Source of the DNA: CF-46 sp042408445
GTDB lineage: Bacteria; Chloroflexota; Limnocylindria; Limnocylindrales; CSP1-4
Direction: 5' to 3'
DNA: 64,000 nucleotides
Assembly (NCBI GenBank): GCA_042408445.1
Contig: JBHORC010000007.1
Span: 1 to 64,000, forward strand
Made by a program: the position numbers and the translations under genes. This document shows, piece by piece, positions 23,687 to 32,366 of this stretch. Below the pieces are notes generated by a model. The model was given only the letters and a program-made list of their open reading frames with translations. It had not been told where the DNA came from and searched no databases. Each line of letters begins with the position of its first letter. Positions within the stretch are counted from its first letter, which is position 1.

Positions 23687-25042
23687 ATGACGACAATCCT
23701 CCGCACGCCCGCCGGCTGGCCGGCCGTCCTGCTGCCGCGCGATCGCCGCGACCCGCTGGACCTCGATGCTGCCCGCGCGGCCGGTGCGTTCACCGGACTG
23801 CGCCACGCGCTCGAGGACCTCGGGGCCCCGGGCACGATCGCGACCGTCGCCTCGTCCGGACTCCGCGGCCGTGGCGGCGCCGGCTTCCCGACGGCCGAGA
23901 AGTGGCGCGCGGCAGCGGCGGCCTCGCTCGGCGAGGCATCGGGGACCGGCATCGGCGCCGCGCGTGCCCGGCGCTACGTCGTCGCGAACGGCTACGGCGC
24001 GGACCCCTCGTCTGTGACGGACCGGACCCTGCTCGAGCAGAACCCGTACGCGGTCCTCGAGGGGGCGCTGATCGCCGCCGTCACGATCGCCGCGGACGAG
24101 GCGATCATCGCCGTCCGGGCGGAGGCGACCGATGCCATTGCCGCGCTCGAGACGGCGATCGGACGCCTTGCCGATGCCGGCCTCGCCGGCCAACGGATCC
24201 TCGGGACCGCGACATCGGTCGAGCTGTCCGTTCGCGCGGTGCAGGGCGCGTACATGCTCGGCGAGGAGACGGTCCTCCTCAAGGCGCTCGAGGGGCGGCG
24301 CGGCCAGCCGGAGCAGCGCCCGCCACAGCCCGCCACCCGCGGGCTCTTCGGCCGCCCGACCGTCGTCCAGAACGTCCAGACCCTCGCCTCGGTCGCGTGG
24401 ATCCTGGCGAACGGCGCGGAGGCCTTCGCTGCGATCGGCTCGAAGGGCAGCCCGGGGACGATCCTCGTCTCGGTCCGCGCCCACAACGGCGCCGGCGTCG
24501 CGGAGGTCCCGATCGGGACGACGCTTCGCGACATCATCGGCCTGGTCGGCTCGGAGGCCGCGACGGACCTGAAGGCGATCCTCGTGGGCGGCCCCTCCGG
24601 TGGGATCCTGCCCGCCGAGCTGGGCGACACGCCGTACGAGTTCGATGCCCTGCGGGCCGTCGGCGGCCACATCGGCTCGGGCAGCATCGTCGCGGCGGAC
24701 GTCCGCGCCTGCATCGTCGACCTCGCCCGCCTGCTGACCCGCTTCTGCGCGGACGAGGCCTGCGGCAAGACGATCCCCTGCCGGATCGGGCTCCGGCGCG
24801 TGACCGAGATCGGCGACCGGATCGCCACCGGGCTGCCGAAGCCGACGGACCTCCAGCTCCTGACCGACCTCTCCAGCGACATCGTGGGCTCCGCGCTGTG
24901 CGACCACGAGCGCCTCTCGACCCTCCCGTTCGCGACCGGAATGCGATACTTCCAGAGCGAGCTCGATGAGCACATCCTGCGGAGCTCGTGCCCGGCCGGC
25001 GTCTGCCGCCCGATCGCGGTCGCCGCGACAGCATCCCGTTGA
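23687..25042 (+). CDS. nuoF: Diverged NuoF (FMN/NADH-binding subunit family)
   Basis: The 451-residue protein aligns with NuoF through the nucleotide-binding GLRGRGGAGFPTAEKW, the YMLGEETVLLKALEG region, the SLBB domain and the C-terminal iron-sulfur domain. Two key sites are altered. The acidic motif near the flavin, usually NADESEPG or CNADEGDPG, reads NGYGADPSS. The N3 cluster motif CxxCxxC reads C359-G-K-T362-I-P-C365, so the middle cysteine is Thr; the distant fourth ligand is present as C405, and an extra Cys354 lies nearby. NADH oxidation at this subunit is therefore doubtful. It may be structural or use a different ligand set. Confidence 0.87.
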   Translation: MTTILRTPAGWPAVLLPRDRRDPLDLDAARAAGAFTGLRHALEDLGAPGTIATVASSGLRGRGGAGFPTAEKWRAAAAASLGEASGTGIGAARARRYVVANGYGADPSSVTDRTLLEQNPYAVLEGALIAAVTIAADEAIIAVRAEATDAIAALETAIGRLADAGLAGQRILGTATSVELSVRAVQGAYMLGEETVLLKALEGRRGQPEQRPPQPATRGLFGRPTVVQNVQTLASVAWILANGAEAFAAIGSKGSPGTILVSVRAHNGAGVAEVPIGTTLRDIIGLVGSEAATDLKAILVGGPSGGILPAELGDTPYEFDALRAVGGHIGSGSIVAADVRACIVDLARLLTRFCADEACGKTIPCRIGLRRVTEIGDRIATGLPKPTDLQLLTDLSSDIVGSALCDHERLSTLPFATGMRYFQSELDEHILRSSCPAGVCRPIAVAATASR

Positions 25043-25049
25043 CGAGACG

Positions 25050-27734
25050 ATGACCGACACCCTGCCGCGCCCCTACGCCGAGACCAACACGATCCAGCCG
25101 CTCGACGAGTCGCTCGCCGAGCGCCTGATCACGACCCAGGCGCCGCAGCGCCCGCAATCCACCCCGAAGATCCGGATCGAGGTGGACGGCCGGGTGGTCG
25201 AGGGCTTCGAGGGCCAGACGATCCTCGAGGTCTGTCGCGACAACGGGATCGAGATCCCGACGCTCTGCTACGAGCCGAAGCTGCCCGGGTTCGGGGCGTG
25301 CCGGATGTGCGTCGTCGAGGTGGAGGGCGAGGAGCATCCGCCGATCTCCTGCTCCCGGACGTGCGAGCCGGAGATGAAGGTCCAGACCCAGACCGAGGAG
25401 ATCCGCCGGCTGCGCCGGACGAACCTCGAGCTGATCTTCTCGGACCACAACGCCTACTGCCTGCCGCCCTGCCAGAACAAATGCCCGAGCCATATCGACA
25501 TCCCGGGCTTCCTCAAGGCGAACGCCGAGGCGAACTTCCGAGAGTCGACGCGGATCTTCAAGCGGACGATCCCCTTTCCGAGCGTGCTCGGCCGCGTCTG
25601 CCCCGCGCCGTGCGAGGAGCACTGCCGGCGGGACGAGGTGGACGAGGCGATCGCGATCCGCGATTCGCACCGCTACGCCGGCGACCAGGTCATCAAGGCG
25701 ATGCTCGATGAGGGCCAGGATCCGCCGCTGCCGTTCGAGGTCCAGCCGAAGAGCGGTCGGAAGGCCGCGGTCATCGGCTCGGGGCCGGCCGGAATGGCGG
25801 CCGCCTACTACCTGCTGATCGCCGGCCACGACGTGACCGTCTTCGAGCGCGACCCGGCGCCGGGCGGGATGCTCCGCTATGGGATCCCCCAGTACCGCCT
25901 GCCCAAGGTGGAGGTCCTCGAGGCCGAATACGAGTCCGTGACCCGGCTCGGCGGCCGGATCGTCTGCAACGCGGGTCTGGGTCGCGACTTCGGGCTGGAC
26001 GATCTCCAGAACCAGGGCTTCGACGCCGTCCTCGTCGCGATCGGCTGCTACGACACGAACAAGCTCGGCGTGCCCGGCGAGGACGCCGCCGAGGTGCTCG
26101 ACGGCCTCGAATACCTGCGGACGGCAACACTCGGCCTTCCGTACCCCGGGCACGCCGGGAAGCGCGTCGTCGTCATCGGCGGCGGGTTCACGTCGATGGA
26201 CTGCAGCCGGACGTCGATCCGCCAGGGGGCGGCCGAAGTGACGCTCGTCTATCGCCGCGACATGAAGGACATGCCTGCGTCGGGCGAGGTCCACGAGGCG
26301 ATCGAGGAAGGCGTCACCGCGATCTTCCAGGCCGGACCGACGCGCGTCATCACCGACGATCAGGGCCGGGTCACCGGCGCCGAGTTCATCCGGATGAAGC
26401 CCGGCGAGCCGGACGCGTCCGGCCGCCGCCGGCCGGAGCCCGCGCCCGGCACCGAGTTCACGATCCCCTGCGACCGGGTCCTGCTGGCGATCGGCCAGGG
26501 ACCGGACCTCACGTGGATCGGCCCGGGTTCAGAGGGGCCGGCCGCGAACAAGCAGCGCCGCCTCAAGGCCGACGCCGTGACGTTCCAGACGGATCGAGCC
26601 GGCGTGTTCGGGACGGGTGACGTCAGGATCGGCGCCGCGACCGTCGTCCAGGCGATCGCCGAGGGCCGACGCGCCGCCTACGCGGTCGATGCGTTCCTGA
26701 AGGGCCTCGACCTCACCGCGATCAAGACCCGCCAGCAGCTCGCCGAGCCGCAGCCGGAGTTCCTCTCGATCGTGCCGTTCACGAGCGAGCAGAAGGAGCC
26801 GCGCTACCGCCTGAAGGCGATGCCGGCGAGCGTCCGCAACGACAGCTACATCGAGTACGAGATCCCGTACACCCGCGAGGAGGTCGTCGCCGAGTCGACG
26901 CGCTGCCTCCAGTGCACCTGCGAGGCGATCGGGTTCTGCGACCTGCGCCGCCTCGGGATCGAGTACGGCACGACGCTCAAGACGCTGGAGCCGCAGTACC
27001 ACCAGGGCGCGGGCTACCGGAGCGTGACGGAGAACCGGTTCACCGGCACGAACCACGACTACATCCGCGACGACAGCCACGCCTTCATCCTTCGCGAGCC
27101 GTCGCGCTGCATCGACTGCGGCCGGTGCGCGAACGTCTGCGCCGAGGTCGTCGGGGCGGCCTGCTACGACTTCATGCGGATCGGCTTCGACACGCTCGTG
27201 ACGACACCGCTCGACATGAGCCTGAACGACACGCCGTGCGTGTCGTGCGGCCGCTGCGCCGAGACCTGCCCGACCGGCGCCCTGATGCCGAAGCCGCGCG
27301 TGCTCCAGAAGTACGAGGTGGACGAGAGCCGCTGCATCCTCTGCGGGATCTGCGTCGATGCGTGCCCGTACGACGCGCTCCGCGACGGCGCGGACTTCGA
27401 GCTCTCGCACACGTCCCGGGCGAACCCGATGATCGACCTGATCGCGCTCGCGGGCGTCGAGCAGGAGACCGAGATGACGTACATCCGGCGCGAGCGCGAC
27501 TGGGCCGAACGAGCGGCTGCCGAAGGCCGGCCGCTCGTGCCGACGAGGCTCCTGCCGATGCTTCCGGCGTCGGTGGCGGCGCAGCTCCGGAGTGGCGAGG
27601 GCAACGGGAATGGCAATGGCCACGGCAACGGGAACGGGCACATCGCGGCGCTGACGGCCGGTCCGGGCGGAGGCCACGGCTCGGCGGGCGGCACCGGGGG
27701 TACGACCGACCACGCCGGCCACGGGCACGGCTGA
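25050..27734 (+). CDS. Hybrid NuoG-like 2Fe-2S / GltD-like FAD oxidoreductase / polyferredoxin
   Basis: This 894-residue protein occupies the nuoG position but is not NuoG. Residues about 40-120 form a 2Fe-2S domain (C73, C84, C87, C101). C137, C141 and C145 then start a cluster-binding domain like that of the glutamate synthase small subunit. Residues about 240-590 are a GltD-like flavoprotein: FAD loop GSGPAG at 243 and NAD(P)H loop GGGFTSMDC at 377, followed by VYRRDMKDMPA. After a further cysteine patch (CLQCTCEAIGFC) come three 4Fe-4S motifs at C687-697, C730-740 and C762-772. The C-terminal tail is rich in Gly, Asn and His (GNGNGNGHGNGNGH). No molybdopterin-fold domain is present. I infer that it is the electron-input subunit, oxidising NAD(P)H or exchanging with ferredoxin. 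ATG 25050 gives a sensible N terminus. Confidence 0.85.
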   Translation: MTDTLPRPYAETNTIQPLDESLAERLITTQAPQRPQSTPKIRIEVDGRVVEGFEGQTILEVCRDNGIEIPTLCYEPKLPGFGACRMCVVEVEGEEHPPISCSRTCEPEMKVQTQTEEIRRLRRTNLELIFSDHNAYCLPPCQNKCPSHIDIPGFLKANAEANFRESTRIFKRTIPFPSVLGRVCPAPCEEHCRRDEVDEAIAIRDSHRYAGDQVIKAMLDEGQDPPLPFEVQPKSGRKAAVIGSGPAGMAAAYYLLIAGHDVTVFERDPAPGGMLRYGIPQYRLPKVEVLEAEYESVTRLGGRIVCNAGLGRDFGLDDLQNQGFDAVLVAIGCYDTNKLGVPGEDAAEVLDGLEYLRTATLGLPYPGHAGKRVVVIGGGFTSMDCSRTSIRQGAAEVTLVYRRDMKDMPASGEVHEAIEEGVTAIFQAGPTRVITDDQGRVTGAEFIRMKPGEPDASGRRRPEPAPGTEFTIPCDRVLLAIGQGPDLTWIGPGSEGPAANKQRRLKADAVTFQTDRAGVFGTGDVRIGAATVVQAIAEGRRAAYAVDAFLKGLDLTAIKTRQQLAEPQPEFLSIVPFTSEQKEPRYRLKAMPASVRNDSYIEYEIPYTREEVVAESTRCLQCTCEAIGFCDLRRLGIEYGTTLKTLEPQYHQGAGYRSVTENRFTGTNHDYIRDDSHAFILREPSRCIDCGRCANVCAEVVGAACYDFMRIGFDTLVTTPLDMSLNDTPCVSCGRCAETCPTGALMPKPRVLQKYEVDESRCILCGICVDACPYDALRDGADFELSHTSRANPMIDLIALAGVEQETEMTYIRRERDWAERAAAEGRPLVPTRLLPMLPASVAAQLRSGEGNGNGNGHGNGNGHIAALTAGPGGGHGSAGGTGGTTDHAGHGHG

Positions 27735-27740
27735 CCGCCC

Positions 27741-28289
27741 GTGCCCCTCCCGACGACGGTTCCGATCCTCGGCATTCCCTGGGACGACGTCCTGTTCGTC
27801 TTCCTCGCCGGGACGATGCTGCTGGCGGGGCTCGCCGTCGTGACGATGCGCGACATCATCCGCTGCGGCCTCGCGATGATGGTCTGCTTCGGAGCCCTCG
27901 CCGGCATCTACGTGATGGCCGGGGCACCGCTTGTTGCCGCCGCCCAGGTGCTCGTCTACATCGGCGCGATCAGCGTCCTCGTCCTGTTCGCGATCATGCT
28001 CACCCAGACGAAGTCCGCCCCGACGCGGCTCGTCTTCCAGACCCAGGCCGTGCCGGCCGCAGTGGCCGCCGTCGTCCTCGTGATCGTGCTGATCCTGACC
28101 GTCAGCGCGACGCAGTGGGGCGGCACCGGGCCGCGCGCCGACACGAACACGCAGGCCCTCGCGACCGCGCTGTTCCGCGACTGGGTCCTGCCGTTCGAGG
28201 TCGTCGGCGTGCTCCTCCTCGCGGCCGTGATCGGTGGAGTCTTCCTCGCGAAGCGCGACCGGTCGACGTCCGAGGACGACACCGAATGA
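27741..28289 (+). CDS. nuoJ: NADH-quinone oxidoreductase subunit J
   Basis: This 182-residue membrane subunit has five predicted helices. The third-helix segment AAAQVLVYIGAISVLVLFAIML carries the pi-bulge region important for coupling in complex I. It starts with GTG seven bases after the hybrid gene. A short charged tail (KRDRSTSEDDTE) follows the last helix. Confidence 0.95.
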   Translation: MPLPTTVPILGIPWDDVLFVFLAGTMLLAGLAVVTMRDIIRCGLAMMVCFGALAGIYVMAGAPLVAAAQVLVYIGAISVLVLFAIMLTQTKSAPTRLVFQTQAVPAAVAAVVLVIVLILTVSATQWGGTGPRADTNTQALATALFRDWVLPFEVVGVLLLAAVIGGVFLAKRDRSTSEDDTE

Positions 28290-28675
28290 TCCGGGTCCTG
28301 ATCGGGACGGTGCTCGCGATGACGTTCATCGTCGCGCTCGGCCTGATGAGCCTCCTGACCGGCGGCGCGCAGTCGCTGAACACCTACCTCGTGCTCGCCG
28401 GACTCCTCTTCGCGATCGGGATGTTCGGGTTCCTGGCCCGGCGCAACGCGATCAGCATGCTGATGTCGATCGAGCTGATGCTGAACGCGGTGAACCTCGC
28501 CATCGTCGCCTTCGGCTCGTTCATCCCGCGCCTCGGCAATGGCGGCTCGGTCATCGCCCTGATCGTCATGGCCGTCGCGGCGGCCGAGGCAACGGTGGGC
28601 CTGGCGATCGTGATCGCGATCTACCGCAACAAGAAGACACCGCTCGTCGACGAGTACGACGCGATGCGCCAGTGA
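28286..28675 (+). CDS. nuoK: NADH-quinone oxidoreductase subunit K
   Basis: NuoK is a three-helix antiporter-related subunit (MrpC-like). The core begins at SLNTYLVLAGLLFAIGMFG and includes SMLMSIELMLNAVNLAIV, with the conserved membrane glutamate. At 129 residues it is about 28 longer than usual because of an extra hydrophobic N-terminal helix (VLAMTFIVALGLMSLLTGG). Overlapping ATGA with nuoJ supports this longer start. Confidence 0.94.
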   Translation: MIRVLIGTVLAMTFIVALGLMSLLTGGAQSLNTYLVLAGLLFAIGMFGFLARRNAISMLMSIELMLNAVNLAIVAFGSFIPRLGNGGSVIALIVMAVAAAEATVGLAIVIAIYRNKKTPLVDEYDAMRQ

Positions 28676-30705
28676 GCTTCGATGTCCTGATCCCCGCGAT
28701 CATCGCACTGCCGCTGGCCGGCTTCCTGTTCACGGCCGTCGTCGGCCGCCGGCTCGGCAAGCGGGCCCATCTCGTCCCGGTCGGGGCGATCGCGATCGCG
28801 TGGGGCATCGGGATGTGGGTCGCCTACAGCGCCCTGACCGGCGCGGAGCCGTTCGGCGAGCACGGCTACGGCCACTCGCTCTACACGTGGATCCCGTCGG
28901 GCTCGTTCCAGGTCCAGGCCGGCTTCTTCGTCGACCAGCTGACCGCCTGCCTCCTGATCGTCGTCCTGACGATCGGCCTGCTCGTGCACATCTACTCGAT
29001 CGGCTACATGGGCCACGATCCGGGCTACTGGCGGTTCTTCGCCTACCTGAACCTGTTCATGGTCTCGATGCTGCTGCTCGTCCTGGCGGACAGCTTCCTC
29101 GTCGTGTTCGTCGCCTGGGAGCTGGTCGGCCTGTCGAGCTATCTCCTGATCGGCTTCTGGAAGCACAAGCCATCCGCGGCGCTCGCCGCGAAGAAGGCGT
29201 TCCTCGTGAACCGCGTCGGCGACGTCGGGTTCGCCCTCGGGATCATGGCCGTGTTCGTCGACACCGGGACGCTGAACATCCGCGACGCGATCGGCGCGCT
29301 GACCGGGCAGATCGCGACGTTCGGCCAGAACGGGCACCTGGTCACGGACGGCGCCTTCCCGATCCCGGTCTGGGTCGTCGCCCTGCTGATCTTCGCCGGG
29401 GCAATGGGCAAGAGCGCGCAGTTCCCGCTGCACGTCTGGCTGCCGGACGCGATGGAAGGCCCGACGCCCGTCTCCGCGCTCATCCATGCCGCGACGATGG
29501 TCAACGCCGGGGTCTACCTCGTCGCGCGCACGAACCCGATCTTCGCCAGCGCCCCGGACGCGATGGTCGTCGTCGCCGCGATCGGCATCTTCACCGCGAT
29601 CTTCGCCGCCTCGATCGCGATGACCCAGACGGACATCAAGCGCGTTCTCGCCTACTCGACGCTGAGCCAGCTCGGCTACATGTTCGCGTCGCTCGGCGTC
29701 GGGGCGTTCACGGCGGCGATCTTCCACCTGATGACGCACGGCTTCTTCAAGGGTCTCCTGTTCCTCGGCTCGGGCTCCGTGATCCACGCCGTCCACGAGG
29801 AGCAGGACATGCGCCGCATGGGCGGTCTCGCGAAGAAGATCCCGACGACCTACCGGACGATGCTCATCGGCTCGATCGCGATCGCCGGCATCCCGCCGCT
29901 CGCCGGCTTCTTCAGCAAGGACGAGATCCTCGGCGAGGCGTTCAAGGCCGGCTTCCAGTGGGTCTGGCTCATCGGCATCATCGTCGCCGTCATGACGGCG
30001 TTCTACATGTTCCGGCTGATCGGCCTGACCTTCTGGGGCGACAGCCGCGTGGATCCGGCGGTCGAGCCCCGGATCCACGAGTCGCCGCGGGTGATGACCA
30101 CGCCGCTCTGGCTGCTTGCGATCCCGTCGATCTTCCTCGGCCTCGTGCTCTCCCTGCCCGGACCGCCGCTCGGGCCGCTCCTCGGCTTCGCCGCCAACAC
30201 GAAGGGTCTGCTCGCCAGCTGGCTCGAGCCGGTCTTCGCCCAGGGAACCGAGCTGCTCCACCGGACCGAATCGGACTTCACGATCCTCGGGGTCGACGGC
30301 GCGCTCCTCGGAGCGAGCGTCGCGGTCGCGGTCATCGGCGTCGTCGCCGCCTGGCGCCTGTTCGGCGTGAACCTCGGCAGCCTCCGCTGGCGACCGGACC
30401 CGGAGCGCGTCCGCGCCCTGTCCGCCCGAGCGCCGTTCCTCTATCGCGCGTCGCTGAACAAGTGGTGGTTCGACGACCTGTACCACCTCCTGTTCATCGT
30501 GATCGGCGGCCGGATCGCCGCGTTCCTCTGGTGGTTCGACCGGCGCGTCATCGACGACACCGTGAACGACGTTGCCGCGACCACCGTGGAGGCCGGCACG
30601 AGCCTCCGTCGCGTCCAGACGGGCCGCGTCCAGAACTACGCCCTCGGGATCGCCGTCGGCCTGATCGTCATGGCCGGCTCGTTCCTGTTCCTGGCGGCCC
30701 GATGA
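28672..30705 (+). CDS. nuoL: NADH-quinone oxidoreductase subunit L
   Basis: NuoL is the distal antiporter-like proton pump with the long lateral helix. The 677-residue protein contains FLVVFVAWELVGLSSYLLIG with the channel glutamate, KSAQFPLHVWLPDAMEGPTP with the conserved lysine, and the internal MTHGFFKGLLFLGSGSVIH. The C-terminal region includes NKWWFDDLYH, part of the lateral-helix anchor. The GTG at 28672 overlaps the nuoK stop. Confidence 0.97.
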   Translation: MSFDVLIPAIIALPLAGFLFTAVVGRRLGKRAHLVPVGAIAIAWGIGMWVAYSALTGAEPFGEHGYGHSLYTWIPSGSFQVQAGFFVDQLTACLLIVVLTIGLLVHIYSIGYMGHDPGYWRFFAYLNLFMVSMLLLVLADSFLVVFVAWELVGLSSYLLIGFWKHKPSAALAAKKAFLVNRVGDVGFALGIMAVFVDTGTLNIRDAIGALTGQIATFGQNGHLVTDGAFPIPVWVVALLIFAGAMGKSAQFPLHVWLPDAMEGPTPVSALIHAATMVNAGVYLVARTNPIFASAPDAMVVVAAIGIFTAIFAASIAMTQTDIKRVLAYSTLSQLGYMFASLGVGAFTAAIFHLMTHGFFKGLLFLGSGSVIHAVHEEQDMRRMGGLAKKIPTTYRTMLIGSIAIAGIPPLAGFFSKDEILGEAFKAGFQWVWLIGIIVAVMTAFYMFRLIGLTFWGDSRVDPAVEPRIHESPRVMTTPLWLLAIPSIFLGLVLSLPGPPLGPLLGFAANTKGLLASWLEPVFAQGTELLHRTESDFTILGVDGALLGASVAVAVIGVVAAWRLFGVNLGSLRWRPDPERVRALSARAPFLYRASLNKWWFDDLYHLLFIVIGGRIAAFLWWFDRRVIDDTVNDVAATTVEAGTSLRRVQTGRVQNYALGIAVGLIVMAGSFLFLAAR

Positions 30706-32366
30706 CGATCAGCGAGCTCCCGATCCTGACGCTCACGGCGTTCACGCCGCTGGTCGGTGCGCTCCTCGTGGCCGCCGCGCCGTCGCGCTACGCCCGGCCG
30801 CTGGCCCTTGCCGCGAGCCTCGTCGCCTGGGCGATCTCGCTCCTGCTGCTCGTCGGCTTCGACGTCCATTCGTCCGAGTCGTTCCAGTTCGGGACCGCCG
30901 TCAACTGGATCCCCGTCTTCGGCATCCAGTACAAGGTCGGTGTCGACGGGCTGTCGCTCATCCTCGTCGTCCTGACGACGACGCTCACCTGGATCTCGAT
31001 CCTCGCCTCGTTCGGACCGATCAAGGAGCGGATCAAGGAGTACCTGATCTCGTTCCTGATCCTCGAGGTCGGGATGATCGGCGTCTTCATCGCGCTCGAC
31101 ACGTTCCTCTTCTACATCTTCTGGGAGATCGTGCTCGTCCCGATGTACCTGATCATCGGGATCTGGGGTGGCGCGAACCGGATCTACGCCACGATCAAGT
31201 TCGTCCTCTACACGCTCGTCGGGTCGCTGCTGATGCTCGTCGCGATCCTGACGACCGCGTTCGCGTATCAGGCGGCGACCGGCAGCTGGACCGGGGCGTT
31301 CGACTTCGAGAAGCTGCGGACGTTCGGCTTCGACCCGACGCTCCAGCTCTTCGCGTTCCTCGCCTTCTTCCTCGCGTTCGCGATCAAGGTCCCGATGTTC
31401 CCGTTCCACACCTGGCTGCCCGACGCTCACGTCCAGGCGCCGACCGCCGGCTCGGTGATCCTCGCCGCGATCATGCTGAAGCTCGGCGCCTACGGGCTGA
31501 TCCGGTTCACATTGCCGCTCTTCCCCGCGGCGGCCCATGCCTTCGCGCCGGCGATCATCGTCCTGAGCCTGATCGGGATCATCTACGGCGCGATCGTCGC
31601 GCTCGTCCAACCGGACCTGAAGAAGCTCGTCGCGTACAGCTCGGTCTCGCACATGGGCTTCGTCACGCTCGGGATCTTCGTGTTCAACACCCAGGGGATG
31701 GATGGCGCGATCCTCCAGATGGTCAACCACGGGCTGATCACGGGCGCCCTGTTCCTCCTCGTCGGCGTGATCTACGAACGGACCCACGATCGGACGATCG
31801 CGAAGATGGGCGGCCTCGCCGGCACGGTGCCGGTCTGGGCGGTCGCCCTCGGGTTCTTCTGCTTCGCCTCCGGCGGGCTGCCCGGGCTGTCCGGGTTCGT
31901 CGGCGAGTTCCTCGTGCTGCTCGGCGCGTTCGAGTTCTCGCCATGGGTCGCGTTCATCGCGACGATCTGCATGATCTTCGCGGCCGCCTACCTGCTCTGG
32001 ATGTACCAGCGGCTGATCTTCGGTGAGCTGTCGAGCTTCCTGAAGGGCCTTGGCCACCACCTCACGGACATGACGCCGACGGAGGTCCTCACGATCGCCC
32101 CGCTCGCCGCGCTGACGGTCGTCTTCGGGCTCTTCCCCGGCCTGATCCTCGATCTCGTCCGCTCGTCCGTGACCGCGGCGCTCGGCGATGTCGGGCGCCA
32201 GCCGGCGGTCGTGGTTCCGCCCCAGGCCGCGCTGATCGCGATCGCCCTGCCGATCCTGTACGTCATCGCCCGCGTCGCCTGGGCCGCCCGGATCGACCTG
32301 TCCGGCGGCGGCCGCTCCGGCGGCGGAGCGGAGCCGGCGACCACGGCCGTGGGGCCTGTCGCATGA
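30702..32366 (+). CDS. nuoM: NADH-quinone oxidoreductase subunit M
   Basis: This is the second antiporter-like pump (554 residues, about 14 helices). Diagnostic segments are FYIFWEIVLVPMYLIIGIWG, KVPMFPFHTWLPDAHVQAPT and KKLVAYSSVSHMGFVTLG, which hold the charged residues of the proton path. The C terminus after the last helix is Gly/Ser-rich and short. ATG overlaps the nuoL stop (ATGA). Confidence 0.97.
   Translation: MTISELPILTLTAFTPLVGALLVAAAPSRYARPLALAASLVAWAISLLLLVGFDVHSSESFQFGTAVNWIPVFGIQYKVGVDGLSLILVVLTTTLTWISILASFGPIKERIKEYLISFLILEVGMIGVFIALDTFLFYIFWEIVLVPMYLIIGIWGGANRIYATIKFVLYTLVGSLLMLVAILTTAFAYQAATGSWTGAFDFEKLRTFGFDPTLQLFAFLAFFLAFAIKVPMFPFHTWLPDAHVQAPTAGSVILAAIMLKLGAYGLIRFTLPLFPAAAHAFAPAIIVLSLIGIIYGAIVALVQPDLKKLVAYSSVSHMGFVTLGIFVFNTQGMDGAILQMVNHGLITGALFLLVGVIYERTHDRTIAKMGGLAGTVPVWAVALGFFCFASGGLPGLSGFVGEFLVLLGAFEFSPWVAFIATICMIFAAAYLLWMYQRLIFGELSSFLKGLGHHLTDMTPTEVLTIAPLAALTVVFGLFPGLILDLVRSSVTAALGDVGRQPAVVVPPQAALIAIALPILYVIARVAWAARIDLSGGGRSGGGAEPATTAVGPVA

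Noticed and set aside
25050..27734. Possible ordinary NuoG or a plain glutamate synthase small subunit
   Set aside because: It lacks the NuoG molybdopterin-like fold, and it has 2Fe-2S and three 4Fe-4S motifs not found in GltD. No gltB is adjacent.
28621..30486. A 621-codon open frame on the minus strand across nuoL
   Set aside because: It is rich in Asp, Arg, Glu and Gln with no domain or hydrophobic core, the usual shadow of a high-GC membrane-protein gene. The plus strand encodes a clear NuoL.
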